A DNA stretch of 64,000 nucleotides from Trypanosoma brucei gambiense DAL972. Lineage: Eukaryota > Euglenozoa > Kinetoplastea > Trypanosomatida > Trypanosomatidae. Positions 9,982 to 19,929 of the stretch are shown here, in pieces (the first letter of the stretch is position 1; every line of letters starts with the position of its first letter). The stretch spans positions 813,691 to 877,690 of the forward strand of contig NC_026740.1 in NCBI RefSeq assembly GCF_000210295.1. The letters are read 5' to 3'. The position numbers were made by a program, and so were the translations under genes. The notes under the pieces were generated by a model, which was not told the DNA's origin, made no database searches, and saw only the letters and a program-made list of their open reading frames with translations.

Positions 9982-10026
9982 GCAAAGCAAAGCAAAGCAA
10001 AGCAAAATGAAATGAAATGAAATGAA
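9982..10026. repeat. Two abutting pentanucleotide arrays
   Basis: Five perfect GCAAA units (9982-10006) are followed without a gap by four perfect ATGAA units (10007-10026). Both have a 5-nt period and a shared AA-rich core, suggesting slippage followed by point change. Confidence 0.9.
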
Positions 10027-11209
10027 CGGCAAATAATAAACTCCGTATCATAATATATCTTTGCTTAGAAGATATGTCTATTCTCCTATATCTCTCTCCC
10101 CTTTTTTCCTTTTTTCCTTTTCCTTGCTTTTCATTTTTTTTCTTTTTCTACCCCCTTGCGGTGCTTTTTCCATGGGGGTGGCGGGTAATGGGCAAGCGAT
10201 TTTTATGTTTCTTTTTTTTTTTTTTAGAAAGTAATTTGAGTGGGTGCACGTGAAAGTAATAATGGGCACATACAGGACAAGGTGAAACTAACGTGAAGCA
10301 CGTTGTGGTAGCATAAAAAAAAATTACATATTTATGTATCGAGCGGGTGTGAGTTGTGAAATCTCTGGGGAGTTTTTTTTTCAAATTCTGTGGGACGATA
10401 TGGCGGGTACTACTATTATGGGAAAGGAGAGAATTGATGATGGGAGAAAGGTGAAACAAAGAGGGGAAAAAAGAGCAGGGCATGCCTTTCATACATGTTT
10501 TTGCGTGTTTGTTTTCTTTTTCTGTTTGTTTGTTTCGTTCGTCCAGTATTCCTCACTTTTTTCATTGTGTCCGCGTAAGGGATCCCTCTTTTTTTCTTTT
10601 TTTTTCTTTTTAGGATGGAAAGGGGAGCAAGAAGGTTGTCTGCCCCTCAGTTTCCTTTACTAGTCATCACCTTTATCAAATGTGTCTCTTTTTCTTGTTC
10701 GTTTTTTCCCTCTTTTTGAACAGCACACATACAGAGTTTATGAGGAATACGCCAAGTGCACTGAGACATTTGAGGAAGGAAGGAAGAATGAAAGGGGGGA
10801 AGGAAAAAAAAAAGGGATGAAATAAATAAATGAATGAATAAAAGAACAAGAAGGAAAACAGAGGAAAACGTATTAGGTGGGTTTTGTCTTCTCCTCATTT
10901 ACTTACGCGGTTTTACTTTTACTCCCGTTGTTTGGTAATGAGAGCACTTCGCCTCGCTTCCGCATGATCAGGAGTACGTCACCTTTAAGCAATTACTCAC
11001 AAAACATATATGTATGTTTTTATATACATACCTGCGCGCATACGTTTTCCCTCCTGCACTCAAAAAAAAAAAACAGCAACTTTTGTTTCACTTTTGACAA
11101 TACTTAGTATATCCCAGTGAACAGACCGCGCCTCGCTGTGTTGGCCGATTTTCCGTCCTCGCCTGTTTTTGTCACTATCGTAATTAACTGTCGCGCCTCA
11201 CCCGCGTGC

Positions 11210-14200
11210 ATGTTTCGGGTCCGAAGGCTTGCTGGGTTTATACAATGTTCCCCATGCGGAAAGATGGGCCCATTGAAGCAACAAACACGTCGCTACACCC
11301 CCATATGGAAGTCTGATCCGGCTGTCGATAACGTCGCTCCCCTTCGAGACGAGGATGAGCGACGCGCCTTGTGGGCGGAGGTGGGCCCCATCTCAGATGT
11401 TGGTAGTGCCGTCACCGCGTGGATACGCTTCGGAAATGATCCCGTCCTCCATACAGCGGTTCCCACCATGCTTGGCGGGAAGTTTCGAAATCAGCAGCGG
11501 GAGAAGGAGTCGCTTCTGCCCAACTCGAGCTCTCCTTTTGCGTATGTGGAGGATTACATGGGTACTAACCTTGTTTTTGGCTCTCCAGTGCACGCTAAGG
11601 AAAGCGCGGCGGTGTGGGCGACTTACTTCGAGCGACGGTATGCCAGTCGACTGCGGTTAAGCCGCCGCACCGTCGCGAATTATGTGGGGCTCATCAATTC
11701 ACCGGAGGTGTTTGATGATGAATCGGACCGACCGGAGACGCGATGGTCACAGGATACTTTTTTTCGGGAGTGCGCCTACTTGTCCGAGAAATTCCTGAAG
11801 GAAAAAGTGTCAAACATGCAGCAGTTTGAGGCGGCCTTGAAACGAGCTTCGCCGGAGGCGTATCTCGCCTTCTTTGACGCCTTTCAGCAACAAACCCAAA
11901 CGCAAATTCCTCTCCCCTCACCGAGTGTGTGGCACTATGAGGGAGAACGCCGGAAGCAATGGGCAGAGAAGTTTATTAGCATCTCCCACAAAGCGCAGGC
12001 CTTCTTCAAGGATGTTCTCTCTGAAGACGTGAAAAAGTACCAGGAGGTTCCTGGGAAATTGTTGCAGAAGGTTAAACCTGTCTTAGCGGATGTGGGGAAG
12101 ATATTAGTGAAGCGACACGAACGGTGGTTGAAGGGTCGCGTGTGGACCTCCCTTACCGAAGAGGAAAGGGAGGCGTACTGCATGAAGGAAGTAAAGCGCC
12201 AGCAGATGCAGGTGGAGGATGGCGAATTTGATCCCATGATGGAGGACGATGTCGACGATACAGAGTTGGAAGAATGGCAGCGTGAGCATGATGCCATCAT
12301 GAAACTTATGAACTCACCCATTGATGAGCTCCATTTCACTACTCTGGAGCTGTGGTTGCATACGATGCGTTGCGAGGAGTTGGAAACGGAACACATCTAT
12401 ACTAGTGCTCGCGTGCGTGCCATTCAAGTCGCGGCTAGGAAGAAACTGTATGACACAACCTCGTACGAGGAGGTGATACAAGCAGTGGTGGAATCTATTG
12501 CCCGCGGTACGTTAGATTTGGGAGCTGGGGTACTTCGCCCGCACTTTAACGAAGTGTGGTGCCAGCTGAACTACGCCAAGTTTGGGTCATCAACCATAAC
12601 GCAACACACGACTACGTCCCGTCGACAGTTGCTCTTTTTCCACGCTGGGTCGTTGAAGGACATCGCTGCAACCGCCACACTTTATTATGCAACGAAACCC
12701 CTGAGCAACTCACTGGACTACGCATCTCCGTACAAATATCGTCGGTCGTTGATCACTCTCTGCTCTAACTACGGAGTGGAGACTGCGTACACAACTCAAC
12801 GTCCCCTGCTGCGCAGTGCAGCCAACCTTGCACGAGCGGAGGATTTAATTCACGCTGTTGTCACAGCCGCTGCACAACCCTTTGGGGAACGACGTCGGGC
12901 AGCCACGCGCGATCTTCACATGGAATTTCAGCGTTTGGCTGTTCCGGTGGAGCGGGTTATTGTAGCAAACCCTGTTTCTGCACTTTTGGAATCAGGAGCT
13001 GATCCTGATGAGAAGCCAGTGGAAGGTGAGAAGGTGAATATGTGGCCACTTGGTGCAAAACGTGTCGTGTTGTATAAGTGGTCAGCACCTAACGTGGAAA
13101 AGCTCAAGGCAATGGAGAGCGATGCAGCATCCGCTGTTAGCGGGTCATCGCTGACGGCTAAACGTCTGCGGGAAATTCAAGAGCTTAAGCGCCGTGGGTT
13201 TCTTGAGGTCTCGCTCTGGTGTCGCGTCACCGCACAGGAGAGGAAACAGAGGAATGAAATTGTAGAGGCGAAGAAAAAGCAAGTTGAAGAGGTCGCACGG
13301 ACTGTTCCGTCTTTGGCGCACCTCCACCAATACGCGACTTCTCTCTACAGTCGCATTGAAGAGAGAGTGGCGTTTCCCACCGAAACCTCGACCGTCACTG
13401 AGACCACCAATATGAAGGAGGAAACCAATAAGCCTCTAGAGGATTCAGAGTGGGAATTTGCGGTTTTGCTTGATGATCGAGTTCTACTTAACAAGGAGGA
13501 ATCAGTTGAGTTGTATCTCCCATACAGGGACGCGAATGGGGAGTTACTTGCCCAAGGCGAATACCGCGCGCTGGTGCGTGCATTTGATTTGGAGGCGAAC
13601 CCCAATCTCCACCCGGCGTACTGCAGCGTGGGATATTCAGAGTCGTTTCAGGTTTTCGACGCTCTACCACAACTTATAGCTCAATTCTTTCGTGTGAAAG
13701 ATGCGACAGCTGAGGCAGCTGGTGTGACGCATATCCCCGCCGCCGACTTTACACCATTTTGTGCGTTTCTTCGCGATGCCGGTTTGGACGTTCCACTGCG
13801 CTGTGAGTTTGAGGCAGGACAGGCTGTAACAACGGATGGTGATGTGTACATGGATTATTTTCTGCAACTTCTGCGTGGGGAGGCTTTCCACCAGAGCCAC
13901 GCGCAGGCGGGTCTTACTGAGGCACAGCGCGCTATTGAGCCCCTCTGTCGCGCGCATTGGGTTGTTCATCACCCGGGTGCTGACGAGTCGGAGTGGGCTA
14001 CCGCCCGCCGTAGTGTATTGGATCACGCAATGCAGCATGAACGTGAGTGGTGGTTCCCCAATGAAATGCTCGATGTGAAGGATGTTGTCACTGGAAGTAC
14101 AAATGGACTGACACCACAGATGTATCCCGCTGCCGTGCGTTATGGCGTGGAGCTCTGCACGGTGCTAACAGCAGAGGGGAAGTTCGTGGACGAAAGGGGT

Positions 14201-14707
14201 TCGGGGCTCTCTGCAAGATGTGTTGTTAACGGGACGGGAGCCGCAGAGTCGGTTGTATTTGACACTGCAAACTGTAATGGCACCAACACTACATCGGTGG
14301 AGGATGCTTTGCGAGTGGCCCATGGTGCACTGCGAAGCGCACAGGACAGACACAACACGCTTGCAGCTTTCCGCCTTGGACCCCTCTCAAAGCAGTCGCA
14401 GGTACTCTTGTTCTGCGGTGTGAATGCGTATGAGTTTGGTGGTAAGTACGCTCGTACGTATGCATATGCCTTTGAAAAAGCCAAAAAGGAGCTGGAGGCG
14501 ACGGCAGCATCCGGGTTTATGGCTCCAAGCCTCAGTCATGAGGACACAGAGCGTCTCTCGGATCAACCAACCACTTCACCATCTGTCGACCGCTTTGCCT
14601 CCACCACTCATCCCGAGCAGCGCAAAGCACAGTTTGTTCCTCGTGTGGGTCCAGGCTCGACACCCCTGGAGGACCCAGCTGCCGATCAGAAATCAGAATG
14701 GAGTTGA
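11210..14707 (+). CDS. Large presequence-bearing mitochondrial protein, unassigned (1165 aa)
   Basis: The frame is open from before 11117, but the first ATG is at 11210 (MFRVRRLAGF), giving 1165 residues. The first 35 residues are Arg-rich, free of acidic residues and hydroxylated, as in a mitochondrial presequence. The rest is a soluble mixed protein. An acidic patch (EDGEFDPMMEDDVDDTELEE) lies at about residues 337-356, and a charged helical segment (AQERKQRNEIVEAKKKQ) at about 677-693. The last 60 residues are a Ser/Thr/Pro-rich tail. I recognise no enzyme motif. Kinetoplastid mitochondria contain many large lineage-specific ribosomal subunits and ribosome-assembly factors, and this would fit that class. 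That is inference from targeting and style only. Confidence 0.75.
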   Translation: MFRVRRLAGFIQCSPCGKMGPLKQQTRRYTPIWKSDPAVDNVAPLRDEDERRALWAEVGPISDVGSAVTAWIRFGNDPVLHTAVPTMLGGKFRNQQREKESLLPNSSSPFAYVEDYMGTNLVFGSPVHAKESAAVWATYFERRYASRLRLSRRTVANYVGLINSPEVFDDESDRPETRWSQDTFFRECAYLSEKFLKEKVSNMQQFEAALKRASPEAYLAFFDAFQQQTQTQIPLPSPSVWHYEGERRKQWAEKFISISHKAQAFFKDVLSEDVKKYQEVPGKLLQKVKPVLADVGKILVKRHERWLKGRVWTSLTEEEREAYCMKEVKRQQMQVEDGEFDPMMEDDVDDTELEEWQREHDAIMKLMNSPIDELHFTTLELWLHTMRCEELETEHIYTSARVRAIQVAARKKLYDTTSYEEVIQAVVESIARGTLDLGAGVLRPHFNEVWCQLNYAKFGSSTITQHTTTSRRQLLFFHAGSLKDIAATATLYYATKPLSNSLDYASPYKYRRSLITLCSNYGVETAYTTQRPLLRSAANLARAEDLIHAVVTAAAQPFGERRRAATRDLHMEFQRLAVPVERVIVANPVSALLESGADPDEKPVEGEKVNMWPLGAKRVVLYKWSAPNVEKLKAMESDAASAVSGSSLTAKRLREIQELKRRGFLEVSLWCRVTAQERKQRNEIVEAKKKQVEEVARTVPSLAHLHQYATSLYSRIEERVAFPTETSTVTETTNMKEETNKPLEDSEWEFAVLLDDRVLLNKEESVELYLPYRDANGELLAQGEYRALVRAFDLEANPNLHPAYCSVGYSESFQVFDALPQLIAQFFRVKDATAEAAGVTHIPAADFTPFCAFLRDAGLDVPLRCEFEAGQAVTTDGDVYMDYFLQLLRGEAFHQSHAQAGLTEAQRAIEPLCRAHWVVHHPGADESEWATARRSVLDHAMQHEREWWFPNEMLDVKDVVTGSTNGLTPQMYPAAVRYGVELCTVLTAEGKFVDERGSGLSARCVVNGTGAAESVVFDTANCNGTNTTSVEDALRVAHGALRSAQDRHNTLAAFRLGPLSKQSQVLLFCGVNAYEFGGKYARTYAYAFEKAKKELEATAASGFMAPSLSHEDTERLSDQPTTSPSVDRFASTTHPEQRKAQFVPRVGPGSTPLEDPAADQKSEWS

Positions 14708-15850
14708 TGATATAACAAAGTATCCCATACATGTAGGTGCTCAATCGCCTACGCAACTATTGAATAGTTGAAATTATCGATCGTGCTCCCTCCTTTCCCT
14801 CCCTCACTCATCACTACGATCCCTGAAGGGGAGAAATACTTCACTTGTATGCCCTCGCTCTAACAAGTGTCCGCACCGTCGCGTGACTTTCGGTACGTTA
14901 ATCACTTTTGTTTTTTTTTTTTGATGGGATGCCATGCGTAAGTATTGTTGGCGTCCCACCGAAAGTGAGGGAATAAAAAGAGATTTCGATGCCGCTAGGT
15001 GGACGGTGTGTCGTAATTTATGTTGTGCTGGGCGGGATACATATAATGGATGGGGAAGGGGGTGCTGTCCCGCAAGTTGTCAGGGGAGATGATGAAGCAA
15101 TACGTCCCTGTTTGGAACATGCTTGAGTTACACTTAAAGTGAGTCATCATCACACACTTGGATGTTCCGTTTTCCCTTCCTTTACACTCTGAGGGGGGTA
15201 TATAAAAAAGTTCCCCCCCTCAATTCAGGTGTTGACTACTCCCATTTTACGGTTAGTGTCACCATGCTCTCTTGTATGACTCTCTTGTTGTTATTTACTT
15301 ATCGTCTTCCTCCCCCTTTTTTTTTCTTCCTGCCGTCGCCACAACATCGGGCGACTTCGTTTATGTTTTGAAGCTCCCACTCTTGGGCACTGCGTCCGTA
15401 TCGAGGCATTGTCGAGCAGTTGTCCTGGGGGTGACACCCTGGAGGTTCATTCCTCGGTTTAGGGGACTTTTGTTAGTAAGGGAGGACACCTACGTCAGTT
15501 TCACGCTGAGGAACTGGTTGTGCAAAGGCAGCTCGACTAGTGACGACGCTCGAGCAAGCGTGATACGCAGACCCGGTGTCTCGGCATCAAGAAAAAAAAA
15601 AAGTCAATACATTGAAGGGGAATTGTGCCCAAAGTACATTTGTTTCTCTTTGATAATACCTACGGAGAAGGTCTTGTGCATTTACCCTGTTGGAAGAGAA
15701 GTGTGCTACACTTGTGCCAACTCCAATTGTACCGTAGAAGGGGCAGAGGACTGAGAGCAAAAGGAGGGAGCCCAGTCGAGCGGTTTTAAATTCTGTTCGG
15801 CGGGTGCATCTGACGCCTCACTTTCCCTATTATTGTTTTTTTTTTAAATA
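14708..15850. other. Intergenic spacer
   Basis: The spacer has a T13 run near 14909-14922, a pyrimidine-rich block at about 15277-15335 and another at 15818-15845. The last tract sits only 5 nt from the next ATG with no AG between, so the real acceptor is probably one of the AGs at 15743-15775. The frame at 15272-15754 spans the pyrimidine block and is not accepted. Confidence 0.5.
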
Positions 15851-17014
15851 ATGTTTTGTTTCTTCCAAAACCGCTGGGAGTCGGGTCTTGGTGCCCATCT
15901 AACCGAGGAACTCATTAGTAGCGCATTCAGCGATTTTGCGCCTTACGCGGGGGCGGAGCAGCAACAGACACGTTTCGTCCGCCGCCAAAGCGATGGGACA
16001 ACCACCAGAGTTGCTTATGGGGAAGATGGGGGGTGGTCGGTAAGCATGGGAAATCCTTACGCTGGCGGCATATCTTTTGCAACGACACCAGATTTACTCT
16101 GTGATATGCAACTGCGCATACCACTGAAGTTGGCTAGGGATGTTGTGGAGCAGAATAGCGAAAGGGGGATCATTGGCAGTGCCGACAACAGTGAGGTGCT
16201 TCCAGTTTCCAGAATCTCCCTAACACCCATAACCACACCCTACGATAGTCGAAGTCCTTTTCAGTATTCTGTGCCCCCTCCACTTGGTCCCACGGGTTGC
16301 TTTGGCATGGTGGAACTTTTGTACTCCTACGTGACACATGTGTATGGCGCTGGTTTACGGGTTGGACCGTTGTCCCTTCGAGCGACGGCTTCCCCGGGAG
16401 GCATGCCCTCAATAGACAATTCGTATGTGAGTGCTTTGGGCCAAACTGCCTGTCTCGTAGACGGTTCGTGGTGCGCTCCGTTGAGTGCCTTTCCGTCGTG
16501 TAACCTTACAGTGGCGCTGCAGCACCCCTTTATGGCCGTTGAGGGTGATACGCTTGCAGCAATTTGTTTGGAGAGTTCGGCGCCAAAAACACCAGAGGGA
16601 CAAGGGTGCAATAATTTTCGTCTTCTTGTTGTGCAGACGCTTGCAACAAGTAATAGGCAAAACAAGCAGAATCCCAGTGATTCTCACTCGCATAGCTTCA
16701 GTTCGGTTCTCAGGGGCGACAAAAACTGGCGTGAGCTAGGCACACTCGTTGCTGTACAGAAATCATTTCGCAACCAACGCTTTCGACTCAGTGCTGCTGC
16801 TATGATACACGACCATGAATTAGACTATGAAACCGCAGCTTTGGCGGATGTAACAGCCATATTTTCTAGACCAACGGTACTGCGGTTGGGTTTCAACAAA
16901 GCCCGCCGTGTTGCCATGGGTATAGCGACAGAAATACTTAATGGACTTACCCTTACATTGGGTGTCCATTACACAGCGGGGGACTTGCGGTTTGGACTTG
17001 AAGCCGCCCTTTAG
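15851..17014 (+). CDS. Candidate mitochondrial outer-membrane beta-barrel protein (387 aa)
   Basis: The protein lacks a presequence and hydrophobic helices. It is rich in alternating polar and hydrophobic segments and Gly/aromatic turns, which suits a beta-barrel. The last 25 residues form two strand-like segments (LNGLTLTLGVHYT and GDLRFGLEAAL). The extreme C-terminus RFGLEAAL fits the mitochondrial beta-signal PoxGxxHyxHy recognised by the SAM complex. Comparable kinetoplastid proteins of this size are VDAC-like proteins, ATOM40, TAC40 and Mdm10. I cannot say which, if any, this is. The central part (residues about 180-300) looks soluble and Ser/Asn-rich, perhaps a loop. The function is not assigned. 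A soluble beta-rich protein is the alternative. Confidence 0.6.
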   Translation: MFCFFQNRWESGLGAHLTEELISSAFSDFAPYAGAEQQQTRFVRRQSDGTTTRVAYGEDGGWSVSMGNPYAGGISFATTPDLLCDMQLRIPLKLARDVVEQNSERGIIGSADNSEVLPVSRISLTPITTPYDSRSPFQYSVPPPLGPTGCFGMVELLYSYVTHVYGAGLRVGPLSLRATASPGGMPSIDNSYVSALGQTACLVDGSWCAPLSAFPSCNLTVALQHPFMAVEGDTLAAICLESSAPKTPEGQGCNNFRLLVVQTLATSNRQNKQNPSDSHSHSFSSVLRGDKNWRELGTLVAVQKSFRNQRFRLSAAAMIHDHELDYETAALADVTAIFSRPTVLRLGFNKARRVAMGIATEILNGLTLTLGVHYTAGDLRFGLEAAL

Positions 17015-17539
17015 CGCCCGGGAGACTCTACTCCAGTCTGTTTTTTTTGTCGTACCCTGCCTATCTTTTCCCTCTTCCCACACATGCATACGCATATAAA
17101 CCTGCGCACGTGTCTGTTCATTGATACTCTTTGGCGTTGAGAAGAGTTCCTTTTTTTTTAAAAAAAACCCGCTTCTTCTATTCTCTTCTCTTCTGCATTT
17201 CCGCCCCTCCCTCACCTTCACTAAATACATTCGTTTCACATGTGTTTTCTGATCTCTCGGCACATCCTCTCTGAACTGTCGGTGTTCTTTCCTGTATGTG
17301 GCTATGCAGCAACCAATAGGAACAGCGGGAAAAGGGGTGAAGGAGGATATCTTCAACCATTTCCCCTCTCTAAGTTATTGAAAAAGCAATCGTGGCACAA
17401 CAAACTGACACGCGAACAAAAGTGAGATTAAAGGGAAGGAGAGAGTTAATAATAAAAGAGGGTTAACCGTTGATCATATACTTTCATATTCGTTGCGGGG
17501 CAAACCACACTTTGGGAAGCCGTACTGTGAAGAGAGAAA
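17015..17539. other. Intergenic spacer
   Basis: This spacer holds a T9A8 block at 17151-17167 and a long C/T-rich tract at about 17169-17220. A second pyrimidine-rich stretch ends at GCAG near 17307-17310 and is a likely trans-splice acceptor for the transporter. No gene is seen. Confidence 0.5.
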
Positions 17540-19036
17540 ATGCTAAGGACAAATGGTAAGATTCTCAATGGCAAAACTCCCAGTAACGTGGTAGCAAAGC
17601 CCTCGGGGGTAAAGAAAAAGATTGTTAAGATAAAGTCGTCCTCTGCTCCGAAGCCTGTGGAATCTGCACTGACGGGAAACTACGGACGTGTCTTGTTTCA
17701 AATGGCGATATGTATCGCAGGAATTTATGTATGTTTTGGTTTTTGGTCCATCAAGCAGGAGCGCATTATGACAAAACCGTACGACGCCGTTGTGGTTGTG
17801 GGAGGTAATACCACTGTGGTGTCGACGAAGTTGTCGACGGTGTTTGTCCTTGGGTTGGTGCAGGTGGTAATGGCAGTGGTGGTAAGTTGTGTACTTCTGC
17901 TGGCTGAGAGACTATATGCTGGGAAAAGTCAGAAGGCGGAAAAGGAAGAGACACAGAAGCCTAAACTGGAGAAGAAAAAAAAAGGAACCGTGAAACCAAA
18001 GAATGGAGAAATGGTGAACAGAAGGGAAGACAAGAAGGTGGTTGTCGGACGTACGGCGAGCAATAAACCAAAGAGGAAAACGGAGGAGGACAGCACCGCT
18101 CTCTCGACAGGGGCAGATAAGGAGTTGGAAGCCAATAAAGCGTTTCGCAACGCGGTACTTATTGGGTTCACCAACGGCTTTGCGTCCATGTTGGGCTTCG
18201 CGGCGATGCGACGGTTGCCCTACCCTGTGGTCCTCGCAACCAAAATGTCGAAAATGGTTCCAGTGATACTCGTTGGTTTCTTTTGGCACGGCACACGATA
18301 CTCGCTGAGCAAGTGCCTTGCCTGTGCCCTCATAACAGGCGGCAGTTTTTGTTTTTACATGCTAGGAGAAGCTGGTGACGAGAGTCAAGCGCTAAAGAGT
18401 AAGACACGCAACAGAAGCGAAGTTGTGAGCTTGTTTGGCTTCGTGTTGCTGTTTGTCAACCTGTTGGCTGATGGTTTCACAAACTCTACACAGGATAAAC
18501 TGGTAAAGGTGCACGGCTGGACAAGTAATAAACTCATGTTTGTTACGAATCTTTCCACAGCTCTGTGGATTGGCGCCGTCCTGCTGCTCATGGAGTGCCT
18601 TCAGCCATTTGCCACCGCGTACCTCAGCATTAGTGAGCCCGTCACATTCTCCCCTTCTTTTGCGGCGTTTCACCCGTTGCTTCATCGGCTCGACGAATCG
18701 TTCAGATGGTTTCTGAGAGATGTAGCACCCTTCAATGACTTTTCGAAAACCATGGACTTCTTCAATCGGCACCCCGAGGCCTTGTACGATGTCACTGTAA
18801 TGAGCGTACTGAACGCAGTGGGACAGATGTTTATCTTCCGCACTATTTCATTGTTTGGGAGCCTCACCCTGACGGCGCTGACGCTGCTTCGTAAATCCTC
18901 AAGCGTTGTGCTGTCTATTATTGTCCACGGTCACAGTGTGACGCTGGAGCAGTGGTTTTCACTGGCTGTTGTGTTTGCTGGGGCCGTATGGGAAGGGCTT
19001 ATTCACGCCCGCAAGGAGCCTGTAAGTAGTAAGTGA
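17540..19036 (+). CDS. SLC35B-family nucleotide-sugar/PAPS transporter
   Basis: This 498-residue multi-pass protein of the UAA/SLC35B group exchanges nucleotide sugars or PAPS across Golgi or ER membranes. Family marks are the first-helix end SIKQERIMTKPYD (residues about 71-83), the fourth-helix stretch ATKMSKMVPVILVG (233-246), LLADGFTNSTQDKLVKVHG (about 310-328), and the C-terminal GSLTLTALTLLRKSSSVVLS. QERIMT is closer to SLC35B2/B3 PAPS transporters, whereas the STQDK helix also fits UDP-galactose transporters of the SLC35B1/HUT1 type, so the substrate is open. Unusual features are a Lys-rich N-terminal 45 residues and a Lys/Glu-rich cytosolic insert at about 132-200 between the second and third helices. 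There is no dilysine ER signal at the C-terminus. Confidence 0.85.
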   Translation: MLRTNGKILNGKTPSNVVAKPSGVKKKIVKIKSSSAPKPVESALTGNYGRVLFQMAICIAGIYVCFGFWSIKQERIMTKPYDAVVVVGGNTTVVSTKLSTVFVLGLVQVVMAVVVSCVLLLAERLYAGKSQKAEKEETQKPKLEKKKKGTVKPKNGEMVNRREDKKVVVGRTASNKPKRKTEEDSTALSTGADKELEANKAFRNAVLIGFTNGFASMLGFAAMRRLPYPVVLATKMSKMVPVILVGFFWHGTRYSLSKCLACALITGGSFCFYMLGEAGDESQALKSKTRNRSEVVSLFGFVLLFVNLLADGFTNSTQDKLVKVHGWTSNKLMFVTNLSTALWIGAVLLLMECLQPFATAYLSISEPVTFSPSFAAFHPLLHRLDESFRWFLRDVAPFNDFSKTMDFFNRHPEALYDVTVMSVLNAVGQMFIFRTISLFGSLTLTALTLLRKSSSVVLSIIVHGHSVTLEQWFSLAVVFAGAVWEGLIHARKEPVSSK

Positions 19037-19117
19037 GGTATTAATTCCAGAGTGAGTTGAAGGTACATCACTACACTTTGTACACAATCGGGTGGATGTA
19101 TGTTTGCAGTTGTTTGC

Positions 19118-19162
<45 letters not shown>

Positions 19163-19929
19163 GTAGAGATGCTTGCGAAGCCGGCTGAAGGAAGATGTTT
19201 TATCTACACTAGTCTATACTCCTTCGATTTGCAGTTGCGGCGCATGGGGAGGGAGGGTGCGCAACTGAACCGACTGGTTTGCACGTGGCTGTACTCACCT
19301 GTGATGTGACTGTTGGTTTTTATTATTCCTCCTTTTTGTGGTGCAGTTTGTTTTTGGGTCGTTTGCTCCGTCGTGAGTGAAAAAGTAATTAACCGCACCC
19401 AACGGGCAGGCGCAACCCTGGGCTTCCGCAGAGGTGGGGCATTTTAAAAGGGGGGGGTGCCACTCCGCGTGAGTGTGTAGACGCAAGGCGTTTGGCTGAC
19501 TGTTCAATGTCATCATCGCGCTTGAAAGGTGAGGACGGGGTTGGAGGGGAAAAAAAAAGATTGGAGGTCGGGAGCCTCCTTGTGGAGTGCCCTCTTCTGA
19601 TGTTTAAAGGTGTGTGTCGGCGTTACCGAGTGCATATTATGGTGCCCGGTGATTGTGTATGTTTGCATCTCATCCTACCAGCTTCAACTATCAACCACTG
19701 TGTTGCGCGCCTTGTAGTTGTTGACGTGGGGACAACTCATGTGCGCCATCGTGGTCGTGACGTTACCGCCGCATGTTTCTTTTCTTTTTTTCTTTTATCC
19801 TTTCCGGTGACGTACCCGCACGTGACCGATACGATGTTTGAGTGCGTATGCGCGAAGAATTCAACGTGGATACCAGCTGCGGCTCACCTCCACGTGGAGT
19901 GAAAACGCAGGTAAATAACTTCTTTGTTT
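19037..19929. other. Intergenic spacer with TG microsatellite
   Basis: A TG array (19121-19161) lies 85 nt after the transporter stop, in its probable 3' UTR. A G-rich run is at 19452-19458. A strong pyrimidine tract at about 19771-19806 precedes AG near 19839. The frame 19507-19902 is not accepted because it runs through the pyrimidine tract. Confidence 0.5.
19121..19161. repeat. TG dinucleotide microsatellite
   Basis: Twenty uninterrupted TG units lie in the probable 3' UTR of the SLC35B-like gene. Confidence 0.95.

Larger units (their letters stand above)
8221..11209. other. Long (3 kb) gene-poor low-complexity spacer
   Basis: This is the longest spacer in the window. It mixes an AT-rich patch (8505-8560), homopolymer A and T runs, two TA arrays (9304-9324 and 9692-9716), a GT array (9716-9737), and two abutting pentamer arrays (9982-10026). 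Several pyrimidine tracts follow (10080-10150, 10500-10615). All open frames here (for example 8995-9219, 9368-9610, 10334-10663) have skewed composition and repeat-derived residues. I find no acceptable gene and no RNA gene. The splice site of the next gene probably lies near 11048-11116. Confidence 0.6.

Noticed and set aside
9598..10051. Minus-strand frames of 111 and 134 codons with His-Thr and Ile-Tyr repeats
   Set aside because: They are translations of the compound TA/GT microsatellite and purine-rich sequence. All accepted genes are on the other strand.
15272..15754. 160-codon + strand frame before the beta-barrel candidate
   Set aside because: It runs through a pyrimidine tract and lacks domain features. 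It is likely spacer.
19507..19902. ATG-started 131-codon frame downstream of the transporter
   Set aside because: It covers the pyrimidine tract (19771-19806) needed for splicing of the next unit, so it would not fit between processing signals.
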